From Elephas maximus indicus (taxonomy: Eukaryota > Chordata > Mammalia > Proboscidea > Elephantidae): DNA of 64,000 bases. A model generated the notes under the pieces. The model made no database searches. It saw nothing but the letters and a program-made list of their open reading frames with translations, and was not told where the DNA came from. This document shows, piece by piece, positions 12,830 to 24,480 of this stretch. The DNA lies in assembly GCF_024166365.1 (NCBI RefSeq), contig NC_064820.1, positions 146,278,001 to 146,342,000 of the forward strand, given 5' to 3'. Numbering within the stretch: the stretch's first letter is position 1; each line of letters opens with the position of its first letter. The position numbers and the translations under genes were made by a program.

Positions 12830-12996
12830 CCAAAAAAAAACAAACCCAGTGCCATCAAGTTGATTCTGACTCATAGTGACCCTATAGGACAGAGTAGAAC
12901 TGCCCCATAGAGTGTCCAAGGAGCACCTGGCAGATTCACACTGCTTACCCTTTGCTTAGTAGCCATAGCACTTAACCACTACACCACCAGGTTTTC
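12830..12996 (-). repeat. AfroSINE-type SINE inside L1-I ORF1
   Basis: A full SINE in reverse orientation. It is flanked by 13-base imperfect direct repeats (CCAGAAAAGTGTC at 12817-12829 and CCAGAATGGTGTC at 12997-13009), so it inserted after L1-I. Confidence 0.9.
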
Positions 12997-13599
12997 CCAG
13001 AATGGTGTCGATTACAGAAAATACAGAGAGAATTGTTGAAGTTTGTTGGTGGAAAACTTCCCTGATATTGTGAAAAATGAGAAGATATCTATCCAAAAAA
13101 ACTCATGAAACCCTATACAGGGTAGATTCCAAAAGAAAGTCACCAAGGCATATTATAATCAAACTTGCCAATACCAAAGCTAAAGAAAGAATTTTAAGAG
13201 GGGCTAGGGATGAAAGGAAAAGTCATCCAAAAAGAAGAGTCAATAAGACTAAGCTCTGTTTACTCAGCAGAAACCATGCAAACAAGAAGGCAATGGGATG
13301 ACATACATAAAGTTTTGAAGGAAAAAAATTGCCATCCAAAAATTATATATCCAGCAAAACTGTCTCTCAAATATAATGATGAAATTAAGGCATTTTGAGA
13401 TAGACAGAAGATAACTGAATTTGTAAAAAACCAAGCCAAAATTACAAGAAATACCACAAGGAGTCCTCTGGTTAGAGAATCCATATCAGATAACAGCCCA
13501 AGACTAGAACACAGGACAGAACAACCAGATATCCACCCAGATGGGGAAGTCATAAAAATAAGTCAAAGCTAAAATGCCAAAAATAGGGAAACAGAGGCA

Positions 13600-16500
13600 T
13601 CAATATATAAAAGATGACAATATTAAAACAAAAAAGAAGGACTAAATAATGTAGTCACAGAAGACTTCACCCAACAGTAGCCAAGTACACTTTCTTTTCC
13701 AATGCTCATGGAACATTCTCCAGAATAGGCCACATATTAGGTCACAATGCAAACCTTAGCAGAATCCAAAACATCAAAATATTACAAAGCATCTCTTCTG
13801 ACCATAAAGCCATAAAAGTAGAAATCAATAACAGAAAAAGCAAGGGAAAAAATCAAATATGGGAAACTGAACAACACCTTGCTCAAAACTACTAGGTTAT
13901 AGAATAAATCAAGGACAGAAGAAGGAAATTCATAGAATCAAATGAGAATGCAAACACATCATACCAAACCCTTTCAGACACAGCAAAGGCAGTACTCAGA
14001 GGTCAATTTGTAGCAATGGATGCACACATCAAAAGAGAAGGACAAAATCAAAACATTGACTACACAACTTGAATAGAAATATAATAGAAAAAGAGGCCCA
14101 CAGGCACCAGAAGAAAAGAATTAATAAAGATTAGAGCAGAAATAAATGAAATAGAGAGTAGAAAAACAGTTGAAAGAGCAAGAAGACCAAAAGCTAGTTC
14201 TTGGAAAAGATCAACAAAATCAATAAACCATTGGCCAAACTGGCAAAAGAAAAACAGGAGAGGAAGGAAATAACCCAAATAAGAATTGAGATGGGAGGTA
14301 TCACAACAGACCCAACTGAAACTATAAGAATCATAACAGAACACAATGAAAAATTGGACTCCAACAAATTTGAAAACATAGAGGAAATGGAAAAATTTCT
14401 AGAAACACACTACCTACTTAAACTAACACAAACCAAGGTAGAAAAACTAAATAAATCGATTACAAAAGAAGAGATTGAAGAGGTAATTTTAAAAACCCCA
14501 ACAAAAAAAAGCCCTTGGCAACCCACCTGGAGCAAGGAAGAATGAAGAACACCAAAGACACAAGGTAATTACGAGCCTAAGAGACTGAAAGGACCACATA
14601 AACCAGAGACAACATCACCCTGAGACCAGAAGAACTAGATGGTGCCTAGCCATAACCGATGACTGCTCTGACAGGGAACACAACAGAGAATCCCTGAGGG
14701 AGCAAGAGAGCAGTGGGATGCAGACCCCAAATTCTTGTAAAAAGACCAGACTTAATGGTCAGACTGGGTCTAGAAGGACTCCAGAGGCCATGGTCCCCGG
14801 ACCTTCTATTACCCCAAGACAGGAACCATTCCAAAAGCCAACTCTTCAGACACGGATTGGACTGGACTATGGGATGGAAAATGATACTGGTGAAGAACAA
14901 GCCTCTTGGATCAAGTAGACACATGAAACTATGTTGGCATCTCCTGTCTGGAGGGGAGATGAGAGGGCAGAGGGGGCCAGAAGCTACCCAAATGGACACA
15001 AGAGGAGAGAGTGGAGGGAAGAACTGTGCTATCTCATTAGAGGGAGAGAAATTAGGAGTGTATAGCAAGGTGTATGTAAATTTTTGTATGAGAGACTGAC
15101 CTGATTCGTAAACTTTCACTTGAAGCACAATATAAATAAATTAAAAAAAAAAAAAGCCCTGGCCCGGATGGCTTCACTAGAGAATTCTACCAAACTTTCA
15201 GAGAAGAGTTAATACCACTACTACTAAAGGTATTTCAGAGTATGGAAAAGGATGGAATACTCTCAAACACATTCTATGAAGCCAGCATAACCCTGATACC
15301 AAAACCAGGTAAAAACACCACAAAAAAAGAAAATCACAGACAAATATCCCTCATGAACATAGATGAAAAAATCCTCAACAGAATTCTAGCCAATAGAATT
15401 CAACAACATATCAAAAAAATAATTCACCATGACCAAGTGGGATTCATACCAGGTATGCCGGGATGGTTCAACATTAGAAAAACAATGTAATCCATCATGT
15501 AAATAAAACAAAAGAATCATATGATCTTATCAATTCATGCAGAAAAGGCATTCAACAAAGTCCAGCACTCACTCATGGTAAAAACTCTCAGCAAAATAGG
15601 AATAGAAGGAAAATTCCTCAACATAATAGAGGGCATTTATACTAAGCCAACAGCCAACATCATCCTAAATGGAGAGATCCTGAAAGAATTCCCCTTGACA
15701 ATGGGAACCAGACAAAGGTGCCCTTTATCACTACTCTTATTCAACATTGTGCTGGAGGTCCTAGCCAGAGTAATTAGGCAAAAAATAAAAAATAAAAAGA
15801 AATAAAGGGCATCCAAATTGGTAAGGAAGAAGTAAAAGTATCCCTATTTGCAGATGATATGATCTTATACACAGAAAACCCCAAAGAATCCACAAGAAAT
15901 CTACTGGAATTAATGGAAGATTCCAGCAAAGTATCAGGATACAAGATAAACATACAAAAATTGGCTGGATTCCTCTACACCAACAAAGAGAACTTTGAAG
16001 AGAAAACCACCAAATAAATACCACTTACAGTACCCCCAAGAAGATAAAATACTTGGGCATAAATCTAACCAGAGACATAAAAGACCTATACAAAGAGAAC
16101 TACAAAACACTACTTCAAGAAACCAGAAGAGATGTACATAAGTGAAAAAAACATACCTTTCTCATGGATAGGAAGACTCAACATTCTGAAAATATCAATT
16201 CTACCCAAAGCGATCTACAGATACAGTGCAATCCCGATTCAAAATCTAATGACATTTTTTAATGAGATGGAGAAATACATTACTAACTTCATATGCATAT
16301 GGAAAGGGAAAAGGCTCCAGATAAGTAAAGCATTACTGAAGAAGAAGAACAAAGTGGGAGGCCTCACACTACCTGATTCTAGAACCTATTATACCGCCAC
16401 AGTAGTCAAAACAGCCTGGTACTGGTACAACAACAGATACATAGACCAGTGGAACACAATTGAGAATCCAAATGTAAATTCATCCACCTATGAGCAGCTG

Positions 16501-16842
16501 ATATTTGACAAAGGCCCAAAATCCACTGAATGGGGAAAAGACAGTCCCTTTAACACATGATGCTGGCATATCTGGATATCCATCTGCAAAAAAATGAAAC
16601 GAGACCCATACCTCACACTATGCACAAAAACTAACTCAAAGTGGATCAAAGGCCTAAACACAAAATCTAAAGTGACAAAAATCATGGAAGAAAAAACAGG
16701 CACAATGCTAGGAGCCCTAATACATGGCATAAACTGAATACAAGCCATAACTAACAATGCACAAACACCAGAAGAGAAACTAGATAACTGGGAGCTCCTT
16801 AAAAATCAAACACTTATGCTTATCAAATAACTTCCCCAAGAG
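13600..16842 (+). pseudogene. L1-I ORF2 (endonuclease-reverse transcriptase), broken
   Basis: ORF2p nicks the target and reverse transcribes L1 RNA. Only the last third of the endonuclease domain is present (near 13680-13860), so most of the N-terminal domain has been deleted around 13600-13680. The linker and reverse transcriptase follow (14201-14545, 15242-15805), with the FADD catalytic box at 15847-15858, then the C-terminal part (16132-16560, 142 residues). An L1 3' UTR insertion at 14520-15142 splits it. It stops at 16842 and resumes at 20948 with the next part of ORF2. It cannot be functional. Confidence 0.85.
14520..15150 (+). mobile_element. 5'-truncated L1 3' UTR inserted in L1-I ORF2
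   Basis: Pure 3' UTR sequence ending in AATATAAATAAATT and poly(A). It is flanked by a direct repeat of the ORF2 text: a run of A followed by GCCCTTGGC at 14503-14519 and by GCCCTGGC at about 15143-15163. This is a short retrotransposed L1 copy. Confidence 0.85.
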
Positions 16843-18880
16843 ACTTGCTGCCAACATGGTGTCATAGATAGAAGCACCACACCATCCCTCCACAGCAAAG
16901 ACCTGAAAAACTAAGTAAAACAGAAACAAATGTGACACCTAGAACTCAGACTCTCTAATGAAGAGATAAAGAACTCAGCGAAGCACTGAATGGAATAAGA
17001 AACTGACAGAGGCAGAAAACGAGGAGAAATATGTGCAGAGGTTCCCTATCAGCTAACGCAGGATGGATCTGCCTTCCTGGACTCCTGTCAGAGATTGGTG
17101 AACAGGGAGCACGGGAAAGCAGGTTCATGGAGCTCCTAGCAGGAGACAGAGCAACTGGTAACCAGCAATACACACTTTCCCACCCCCCATCCTCTCCCCG
17201 CTGCTCTACCTCCATGCTTCCTGGCTGGCAGTGGTGGCTCTGCCAGCCAGGAAGAGCAGCATCCATGCTGCTTGGATTTGCCCCTCCCACATCAGAGATC
17301 GGTGGACAGGGAGTATGGGAAAGCAGCTTCACAAAGTTCCCAGTAGGAGACAGAGCACCTGGTAACCAGTGATATATATGCTTTCCTAATCCCCACCCTT
17401 TCCTCCTCTTCCCTCTCGCCTCCTCTGCTTCCTGCTGGCCACAGTCTCTTGGCCAGGAGGCAACAGCTCCTGCCTGGGGTTGCTTGGATTTGTCCCGCCC
17501 ACAACAGCCGGCTACCTGAGTACCATTTATCTGTTGCTGATGTTGCTTTTTTCTGTTTCTTTTGGTTTCTTCCAGAAACCCTGATGGAATAGTGGTTAAG
17601 AGCTACAGCTGCTAACCAAAAGGCTGGCAGTTCAACTCCACCAGGTGCTGCTTGGAAACTCTATGGGGCAGTTCTACTCTGTCCTATAGGGTTGCTATGA
17701 GTCAGAATTGACTTGATGGCAATGGGTTTTTTGGTTTGGTTTCTTCTGTGCCTTCCACCACCTCCCACCCCTTTCTCTTGAACACCTGGCTCCATGTGCC
17801 ATCTTTGCTTCTTCTTGGAGGGCTACAAAGCACCACTCGACTGGAAAACCATTCTACTGACCTGAGACATCATGCTGGTTGAATACCCGGGGCTTTTTTT
17901 ATTTTCTTCTGTTTTCCTTTGTTCTGTTCTGTTTTGTTTGTTTTTCTTTTTCTTTTTGTGGCTTGGGAGCCCCTTCTAGCCAGGCTCCACTGCACGGCTT
18001 AGGAGCCACTTCCCCAGTTAGTAGGATCCCTGGGGGCATCTCTTTTTTCTTTCTTTCTTCCTTCCTTCCTTTCTCTTTGTTTTTTTTCCTTTCTGTCTTT
18101 CTCAGTTTCTCAGTTCTCATCTCTCTATACTTACCTTTTTTTCCTGTCTCCTGAATACCTGGCACTGTGTGACATCTATACCCCCTCTAGCCAGGCTATA
18201 CTGCACAGCCTGGGAGCCACTCCCTGGTATTTGCAGCCGCACTACAGGACCCCTGGGGGATTTTCTTTCTTTTTTTTTTCTTTTCAAATTTTTATCTAAT
18301 TACTTTTTATCTTTTTTCCTTTTTTTCTTTTTTGTTTTTTCTCCATTTCTTAGTTTCTCATCTGTCCAATGGTAAGCTCCCTTGTCGCTCTTTTTTTGTT
18401 TTTGTTTTTGTTTTTGTTTGTTTTGGGCTACTGTTTCTCTCTCTGCTCTCTCCTCTTTCCCATACTCATATTAGGTCCACACATCACAACCTCACCCCTC
18501 CTTCCTGCCTACCTGCACCACGTGCTGAACACCACACCCCCAAGCAGCACAGGCACGGCCTACCAGAACCTACCCAGCACTGATTCCTGGCCTACCCTGT
18601 TGGCCCTATTATGTGCCACAATCAACCTATCCCAGCACCTCCCTTTCAGCTGGGCCTGCTCTGCTGCACCATAGCTGAGCAACTGAACCTGCCCATTGGA
18701 TGAAGAGGTGAAAAGTATCATGACCACAGAGGAGCAAACAACAAAGAATGCACAGCCCGCCTGCTCAGACATAACCAAATAAAACAAAAAAGCAAGACAA
18801 AACAAACAAATCTACAACCAATAAATGAAGAAAATAACTGCTGAATGTCCCAAAGACAGCAGACAAAATCAAAACATGTT
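16843..18880 (+). promoter_or_regulatory. 5' UTR of the half-L1 element, with tandem monomers and pyrimidine tracts
   Basis: Two diverged units beginning CAGAGATTGGTGAACAGG (near 17089) and CAGAGATCGGTGGACAGG (near 17294) are about 205 bases apart and align over about 100 bases. A further pair (about 17971 and 18188) shares CTAGCCAGGCT, GGAGCCACT and CCTGGGGG blocks. Long T- and CT-rich runs lie at 17890-18110 and 18258-18420. Tandem monomers in an L1 5' UTR are known from mouse L1, where they hold the promoter. Promoter function here is inference. Confidence 0.6.
17573..17734 (+). repeat. AfroSINE-type SINE with 12-bp TSD
   Basis: Full head and 3' end, flanked by the perfect repeat TTTGGTTTCTTC at 17561-17572 and 17735-17746. 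It is the innermost insertion of the nest. Confidence 0.9.
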
Positions 18881-18989
18881 AAAAAACAGGACAGGATGGT
18901 TCCAGTACGCAACCAAAATGAAACACCAGATGACTTTCCAGCAGAAGGAAAGGCACTAGAACTACCTGACAGGGAATTCAAATTTCTAA

Positions 18990-19880
18990 TATTTGGACCT
19001 ATCCAATAGTTGAAGCAAAAAGTAGACAAAAATGAGGAAAAAATTAACAAATTCATGGAAAATACAGATAAAAAGTGGAAGAATTCAGGAAAATAATACA
19101 GGAACAAAATGCCAAAATAAATTCACAACTAGAAATCACACAAAAATAACAATTAAAAATCTAAACGATAAACAAGATTTCAGAAATGGACAGTGTCATA
19201 CAAGGGCTGAGGAGCAGGTTTGAAATGATGGAAGACAGGATCAGTGAAAGTGAAGACAAACACTTGAATACAACTCTGAGGAAAAATCAGAAAAAAGAAT
19301 GAAGAAAAATGAAGAAACCCTGAGAATTATGTGGGATACAATCAAAAGCAAAAATTTGCAAGTAATCAGAATTCCAGAACAGGGGGAGAAAACAGAAAAC
19401 ATAGAGAGGACCATTGAAGAATTGCTTACAGAAAACTGCCCTAATATCATGGAAGACAAAAAGCTGACCATCCAAGAAGTTCAATGAACCCCATATAGGA
19501 TAAACCCCAAAGAAAATCACCAAGGCATATCATAATCACACTCACTAAAGCCAAAGACAAAGGAAAAATCCTGAGAGCAGCTTGAGAAACACAAAAGTCA
19601 CATACAAAGGAGAAACAATAAGATTAAGCTCTGATTATTCAGCAGAAACCATGCAGTCAAGAAGGCAATGGGATAACATATATAAAACCTGGAAGGAAAA
19701 AAGTTGCCATCCAAGAATAATATATCCTGCAAAACTCTCATTCAAATATGATGGTGAAATTAGGACATTTCCAGATAAACAGAAGTTAAGAGAATATGTA
19801 AAAACCAAACCAAACTTAAAAGAATTATTAAAGGAAGTCCTTTGGTCTGAGAACAAACAACATCAGACAACAGCCTGAAT
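18990..19880 (+). pseudogene. Half-L1 ORF1 (RNA-binding chaperone), broken
   Basis: Open pieces at 19032-19223, 19299-19487 and 19582-19878 lie in different frames. The last piece (98 residues) carries the conserved ORF1 C-terminal domain: SAETMQSRRQW near residue 19, PRIIYPAKLSF near residue 43 and the LKELLKEVL helix near residue 81. The middle piece has the basic coil-to-RRM part with ENCPNIMEDKKLTIQEVQ. Frameshifts separate the parts. It encodes the same family as L1-I ORF1 and is better preserved. Confidence 0.8.
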
Positions 19881-20289
19881 CTAGGATGCAAGATTGTACC
19901 AGCAGATACCAACCTAGGAAATTAACTCTCAAGAACTATCTAAAACCAAAAGAAATACAACAGAGAACCAGAGAGGTTAATCTGTAAATGACAACAACAT
20001 CAGAACAATAAAACAGGGAATAAACAGTGTAAAACTTCCTAATGGAGAGAAAAGCAAGGCAATACCAAGTAATAATAGACTGGTTCAAACCTAGGAAGAT
20101 AATGGTAAATTTCAAGGTAACCACAAAGAAAATTAACAAACCTATTCATCAAAATAGAGAAGAAAAACAAAGTCTCAATAAAAACAAAAACAAAAGAAAA
20201 AGAAATCCACAAACAAAAGGAATTTAGCACAGGAGAGTAAAAGGAACAAAGAAAACATCAGCACCACAAAAAAAGAAAAAGCAGTACAA

Positions 20290-20930
20290 AATGACAGCAA
20301 AAAATTTACACCTATCAATAATTACACTGAATGTAAATGGCCTAAATGCACCCATCAAGAGATAGAGAGTGACAGAAAGGATAAAAATACAGGATCCACC
20401 AATATGCTGCCTATAAGAGACACACCTTAGAAACAAAGATGTTAATTTATTAAAAATTAAAGGATGGAAAAAGCATATCAAGCAAACAGCTACCAAAAAA
20501 GAGTAGGAGTGACAATACTAATCTCAGATAAAATAGACTTTAAAACAAAACCCACCATAAAAGACAAAGTAGGGCAGCACTATATAATGATTAAGGCACA
20601 ATCCATCATTAAGACTTAACCATAATAAACATCTACACATTCAATGACAGGGCTCCAAAATGCATAAAACAAACCCTAACATCACTGAGAAGAGAAATTA
20701 ACAGTTCCACAATAATAATAGGAGACTTCAACACACCACTCTCAGTAAAGGACAGAATATCAAGAAAGAAACTCAACAAAGATACAGAAGAGCTGAAGGG
20801 CACAATCAGCCAACTTGACTTCATATACATATATAGAACACTCCACCTAACAGCTGCAAAGTACTTTTTTCCAGCAGACATGGAACGTTCTCCAGAATAG
20901 ACCACATCTTAGGTCACCGAGCAACCCCCA
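20290..20930 (+). pseudogene. Partial L1 endonuclease region of the half-L1 element
   Basis: The text follows the L1 ORF2 endonuclease: an opening block near 20310-20345 (ITLNVNGLNAP-like), the GDFNTPLS-type block at 20722-20745, and the end of the domain near 20895-20920 (RIDHILGHRAT-like). Several stops and shifts interrupt it. It ends at the last part of the endonuclease and no reverse transcriptase follows. Confidence 0.7.
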
Positions 20931-20947
20931 ACAACAACAGCAACAAC

Positions 20948-22709
20948 AAAAGACTTCACCAAAAGAGTAAAAAGACAACCTACAGACTGGAAAAAATTTA
21001 TGGCTGCAACATATCCGATCAGGGTCTAATCTCTAAAATCTACAAGATACTGCAAAACCTCAACAACAAGAAGACAACCCAATTAAAAAGTGGGCAAAGG
21101 ATATGAACAGACACTTCACCAAAGAAGACATTCAGGTGGCTAACAGTGAGGAAATGCTCACGATCATTAACTATTAGAGAAATGCAAACCAAAACTACAA
21201 TGAGATACCATCTCACCCCACCCGGGCTAGCACTTATCCAAAGAACAAAATAATAAATGTTGGAGAGGTTGTGGAGAGATTGGAACACTTACACACTGCT
21301 GGTGGGAATGTAAAATGGTACAACCACTTTGGAAATCGATTTGGCACTTCCTTAAAAAGCTAGAAATAGAACTACCATATGATCCAGCAATCCCACTCCT
21401 TGGAATATATCCTAGAGAAATAAGAGCTGTGACACGAATAGATACATGCCCACCCATGTCCATTGCAGCACTGTTTACTAACAGCAAAAGTTGGAAACAA
21501 CATAGGTGTCCATCAACAGATAAATGGATAAAGAAATTATGGTATATTCACACAATGGAATACTACACAACAATAAAGAACAATGATGAGTCTGCAAAAC
21601 ATCTCATGACATGGATGAATCTGGAAGATGTTATGGTGAGTGAAATTAGTCAATCGCAAAAGGACAGATATAGTATGAGACCATCCTAAGAACTCAAAAA
21701 AAGATTTAAACACAGAAGAAAACATTCTTTGATGGTTATGAGGTTGGGGAGGGAGGGAGGGAGAGGGAAATTCAATTACTAGACAGTAGACAAGAATTAT
21801 CTTAGGTGAAGGGAAGGACAATACAGGGGAAGTCAGCACCTCCAGACTAAACCAAAAGCTAAGAAGTTTCCTGAACACAACCAAACACTTTGAGGGACAG
21901 AGTAGCAAGGGGAGGGGACTGGGGACCATGGTTTTGGGAAACACCTAGGTAAAATGGCATAACAAAGTTTATTAAGAAAAAGTTTTGAATTCCACTTTGG
22001 TGAGTGGCGCCTGGGGTCTTATAAGCTTTCCAGCGGCCATCTAAGAGGCATCAATTGGTCCCAACCCACCTGAAGCAAAGGAGAAAGAACACCAAAGGAA
22101 CAAGGAAAATATTAGTCCAAGAGACAAAAAAAAAAAAAAAAAGAGACAAAAGGGACACATAAACCAGAGACTCCATCAGCCTAAGATCAGAAGAACTAGA
22201 TGGTGCCTGGCTACCACCAGTGAATTCCCTGACAGGGAACGCAATAGAAAGTCCCTAATGGGGCAGGAGAAATAGTGTGGTGCAGAACTCAAATTCACGT
22301 AAAAAGACCAGGCGTAATGATCTGGCTGAAATTGGAGGAACCCTCGAAACCACAGCCCCGGGACTCTGTGTTAACCCAGAACTAAAACCATTCCCAAAGC
22401 CAACTCTTCAGACAAAGATTAGACTGAACTATAAAACATAAAATAACACTCATGCTTCTTAGTTCAAGCTGATACGTGAGACTAAGTGGGCGGCTCCTGT
22501 TCAGAGGCAGAATGAGAAGGCAGAAAAGGACAGGAGCTTATTGGGTGGGCACAGGAAACCTGGGGTGAAAGGGGAAGTGTGCTGTCACATTACAGGAATT
22601 GCAACTAGTGTCACATAACAATATGTGCATAAATTTTTGTATGAGAAATTAACTTGACCTATAAACTTTCCCCTAAAGCACCATAAATAAATAAAAGATT
22701 TGAAGCAAA
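20948..22709 (+). repeat. L1-I ORF2 C-terminus and 3' UTR
   Basis: ORF2 C-terminal text starts at 20948, followed by the mammalian L1 3' part with the readable frame at 21315-21689 (124 residues, degenerate). A G-rich tract (GGGAGGGAGGGAGGG, about 21748-21765) lies at the start of the 3' UTR. The UTR ends at AATAAATAAA (22684-22693). This 3' UTR is the reference for the antisense and truncated copies elsewhere in the window. Confidence 0.8.
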
Positions 22710-23629
22710 AAAGAAAATGTTCAACATCCTACTCTGATGTGTAGCATCTAGGGTCTTTCAAACTTGCTAGTGGCCATCTGGAATCCCTGGTGGTGTAGTG
22801 GTTAAGTGCTACGGCTACTAACCAAATGGTGAGCAGTTCAAATCTGCCAGGCGCTCCTTGGGAACTCTATGGGGCAGTTCTACTTTGTTCTATAGGGTCG
22901 CTATGAGTCGGAATCGACTCGACGGCACTGGGTTTTTTTGTTGTTGTTGTTGTTGTTGTTTTAGTGGCCATCTAAGATACATCTATTAGTTCCATCACGT
23001 TCGGAGCAAAGGCAAATGAAGAAAATCAAAGACAAAAGGAAAATATTAGCCCAAAGGACTAATGGCTCACACGCGTCACAGCTTCCACTAGCCTGAGACC
23101 AGAAGAACTAGAGGGTGCCCAGCTACCACCAGACCACTCTGACAGGGATCATAATAGAGAGCCCCAGACAAAGCAGGAGAAAAAGTTCAAACAAAATTGA
23201 AAAGTCTTGAAAAAAAGACCAGACTTTCTGGTCTGACAGAGACTGGAGGAACCCCTGAGACTATGGCCCCAAGATACCCGGCTGACTCAGAACTGAAGGG
23301 ACTCCCAAAGAACACAGTTCAGCCAAAGATTATACAGGCCTATAAAACAAACAATAACCCACAGGAGGAAAGTCCTTCTTAGTTCAATCAAGTATACGAG
23401 ACCAAATGGACAACATCTGTCCAAAAGCAAAGACAAGAAGGCAGGAAGGGACAAGAAAACTGGATAAATGGACGCAGAGAATCTAGGGTGCAAAAGGGAC
23501 AGGGGAAGAGTGCTGACACATTGCAGGGATTGAGAGCAATGTCACAAAAAAATTTGCGTATATATTTTTTAATGAAAAACTGATTTGTGCTGTAAACTTT
23601 CTCCTACAACACAATAAAATTGAAAAAAT
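22710..23629 (+). repeat. 5'-truncated L1 3' UTR, right half
   Basis: It continues 10938-11106 after the L1-I insertion and reaches the 3' end near 23610-23629 (ACAATAAAATTGAAAAAATA). A SINE is inserted at 22780-22961. The RTE that hosts it resumes at 23630. Confidence 0.8.
22780..22961 (+). repeat. AfroSINE-type SINE with perfect 12-bp TSD and (TTG)n tail
   Basis: Flanked by TAGTGGCCATCT at 22768-22779 and 22962-22973. The 3' tail is a (TTG)n run at 22938-22960. Well preserved. Confidence 0.92.
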
Positions 23630-24480
23630 AAAAGGACATTCCAAGATCCATCCTGAAGTACAACGATGTCAGTGATATGATAATATCCATATGCCGACAA
23701 GAAGACCAGTTAATACGACTGTTATTCAAATTTACACACCAACCACTAAGGCCAAAGATGAGGAAATTGAAGATTTTTACCAACTTCTGCAGTCTGAAAC
23801 TGATCAAACAAGCAGTCAAGATGCATTGATAATTACTAGTGACTGGAAAGTGAAATCTGGAAACAAACAAAGATGCAGCTCTGGAAGTGCTCAATCCTCT
23901 ATGCCAAGAAATTTGGAAGACAGCTACCTGGCCAATCACCTGGAAGAGATCCATATACATGCCCATTCCAGAGAAGGGTGATCCAACAAAACGCAGAAAT
24001 TATAGAACAATGTTATTAATAGATACACTCAAGTAAAATTTTATTGAAGATAATCCAAAAATGATTACAGCTGTACATTAACAGGGACTGCCAAAAACTC
24101 AAGCAGGATTCAGAAGGGGGTTTGCAACCAGGGATATCATTACTGATATCATATAGATCTTGGCTGAAAGCAGAGGATACCAGGAAGATGTTTACCTGGG
24201 TTTTTTTCACTATCCAAAGGCATTCACCTGTGTGGATCATAACAAACTATGGATAACATTGCAAAGGATGGGAATTCCAGAGCACTCAATTCTGCTCATA
24301 ATGAAGCTGTACCTAGATCAAGGGGCAGTCGTTCCAACAGAACAAGGGGATACTGCATGGTTCAAAGGCAGGCTAGGCTGGGCTGGGCTGGGCTTATATT
24401 TCCAGCAAAGAAACAGACACAGACACAGGCGCAGGCATAGGCACAGGTGCAGACGCAAAGACAAACTTACATGAGACTAA
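23630..24480 (+). repeat. RTE LINE copy C, right part, internally deleted
   Basis: It resumes the RTE at the position where 10937 stopped (endonuclease region, ACATTCCAAGATCC). At about 23868 it jumps from the endonuclease (GGAAACAAA) directly to the reverse-transcriptase part (GATGCAGCTCTGG), a loss of about 1 kb. It continues through an FHYPKAF-type motif A (near 24205) to about 24365, where low-complexity repeats replace it. The catalytic Asp of motif A appears as His. Confidence 0.75.
24364..24475 (+). repeat. Low-complexity repeats: (GGCTG)n then (CAGRCR)n
   Basis: Pentamer GGCTG-like units at about 24369-24396 are followed by hexamer CAGACA/CAGGCG/CAGGCA-like units at about 24413-24465. 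They lie where the 3' end of RTE copy C should be. Confidence 0.7.

Larger units (their letters stand above)
12136..13440 (+). pseudogene. L1-I ORF1 (RNA-binding chaperone), broken
   Basis: ORF1p is the L1 trimeric RNA-binding protein that coats L1 RNA. Recognisable here are a charged, Glu/Lys-rich coiled-coil-like N-terminal part (frames at 12136-12363 and 12397-12597) and the conserved C-terminal part (13077-13398), with SAETMQTRRQW and PKIIYPAKLS matching the family's C-terminal domain. The coiled-coil segment is tandemly duplicated (12184-12331 and 12332-12478, about 148 bases each). A SINE is inserted at 12830-12996. Several frameshifts and stops make it a pseudogene. Confidence 0.8.
16843..20947 (+). 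mobile_element. Half-L1-like element: L1 5' UTR, ORF1 and partial endonuclease, no reverse transcriptase
   Basis: It is inserted in L1-I ORF2: the ORF2 text breaks at 16842 and resumes at 20948, with imperfect direct repeats of 18-20 bases at 16825-16842 and 20948-20967. The element starts like an L1 5' end (near 16843, CTTGCTGCCAACATGG). It has a 2 kb 5' UTR with tandem monomers (16843-18880), an ORF1 remnant (18990-19880), a linker, and then endonuclease text ending near 20930, followed by a CAA-rich tail (20927-20947) rather than poly(A). It has no reverse-transcriptase domain, so it must have been copied in trans. A SINE sits at 17573-17734. Confidence 0.7.
11107..22709 (+). mobile_element. 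Near full-length L1 (L1-I), itself split by younger insertions
   Basis: It is flanked by a 14-base TSD (AAAGAAAATGTTCA, 11093-11106 and 22710-22723). In order: 5' UTR (11107-12130), ORF1 (12136-13440), ORF2 (about 13600-16842, resuming 20948-21160), and 3' UTR (about 21160-22695) ending in AATAAATAAA and an A-rich tail. Inside it lie a SINE (12830-12996), an L1 3' UTR insertion (14520-15142) and a 4.1 kb half-L1-like element (16843-20947). Removing these leaves roughly 6.7 kb. All frames are broken, so it is inactive. Confidence 0.85.

Noticed and set aside
14646..15128. Minus-strand frame of 160 residues
   Set aside because: It lies wholly within the L1 3' UTR insertion, and its counterparts elsewhere in the window are not conserved as protein.
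17879..18440. Serial hydrophobic frames (Phe/Ser/Leu-rich) as membrane proteins
   Set aside because: They are translations of T-rich pyrimidine tracts in the L1 5' UTR.
24408..24470. CAGRCR hexamers as a CRISPR-like or regulatory array
   Set aside because: No spacers. It is a degenerate microsatellite in a mammalian genome.
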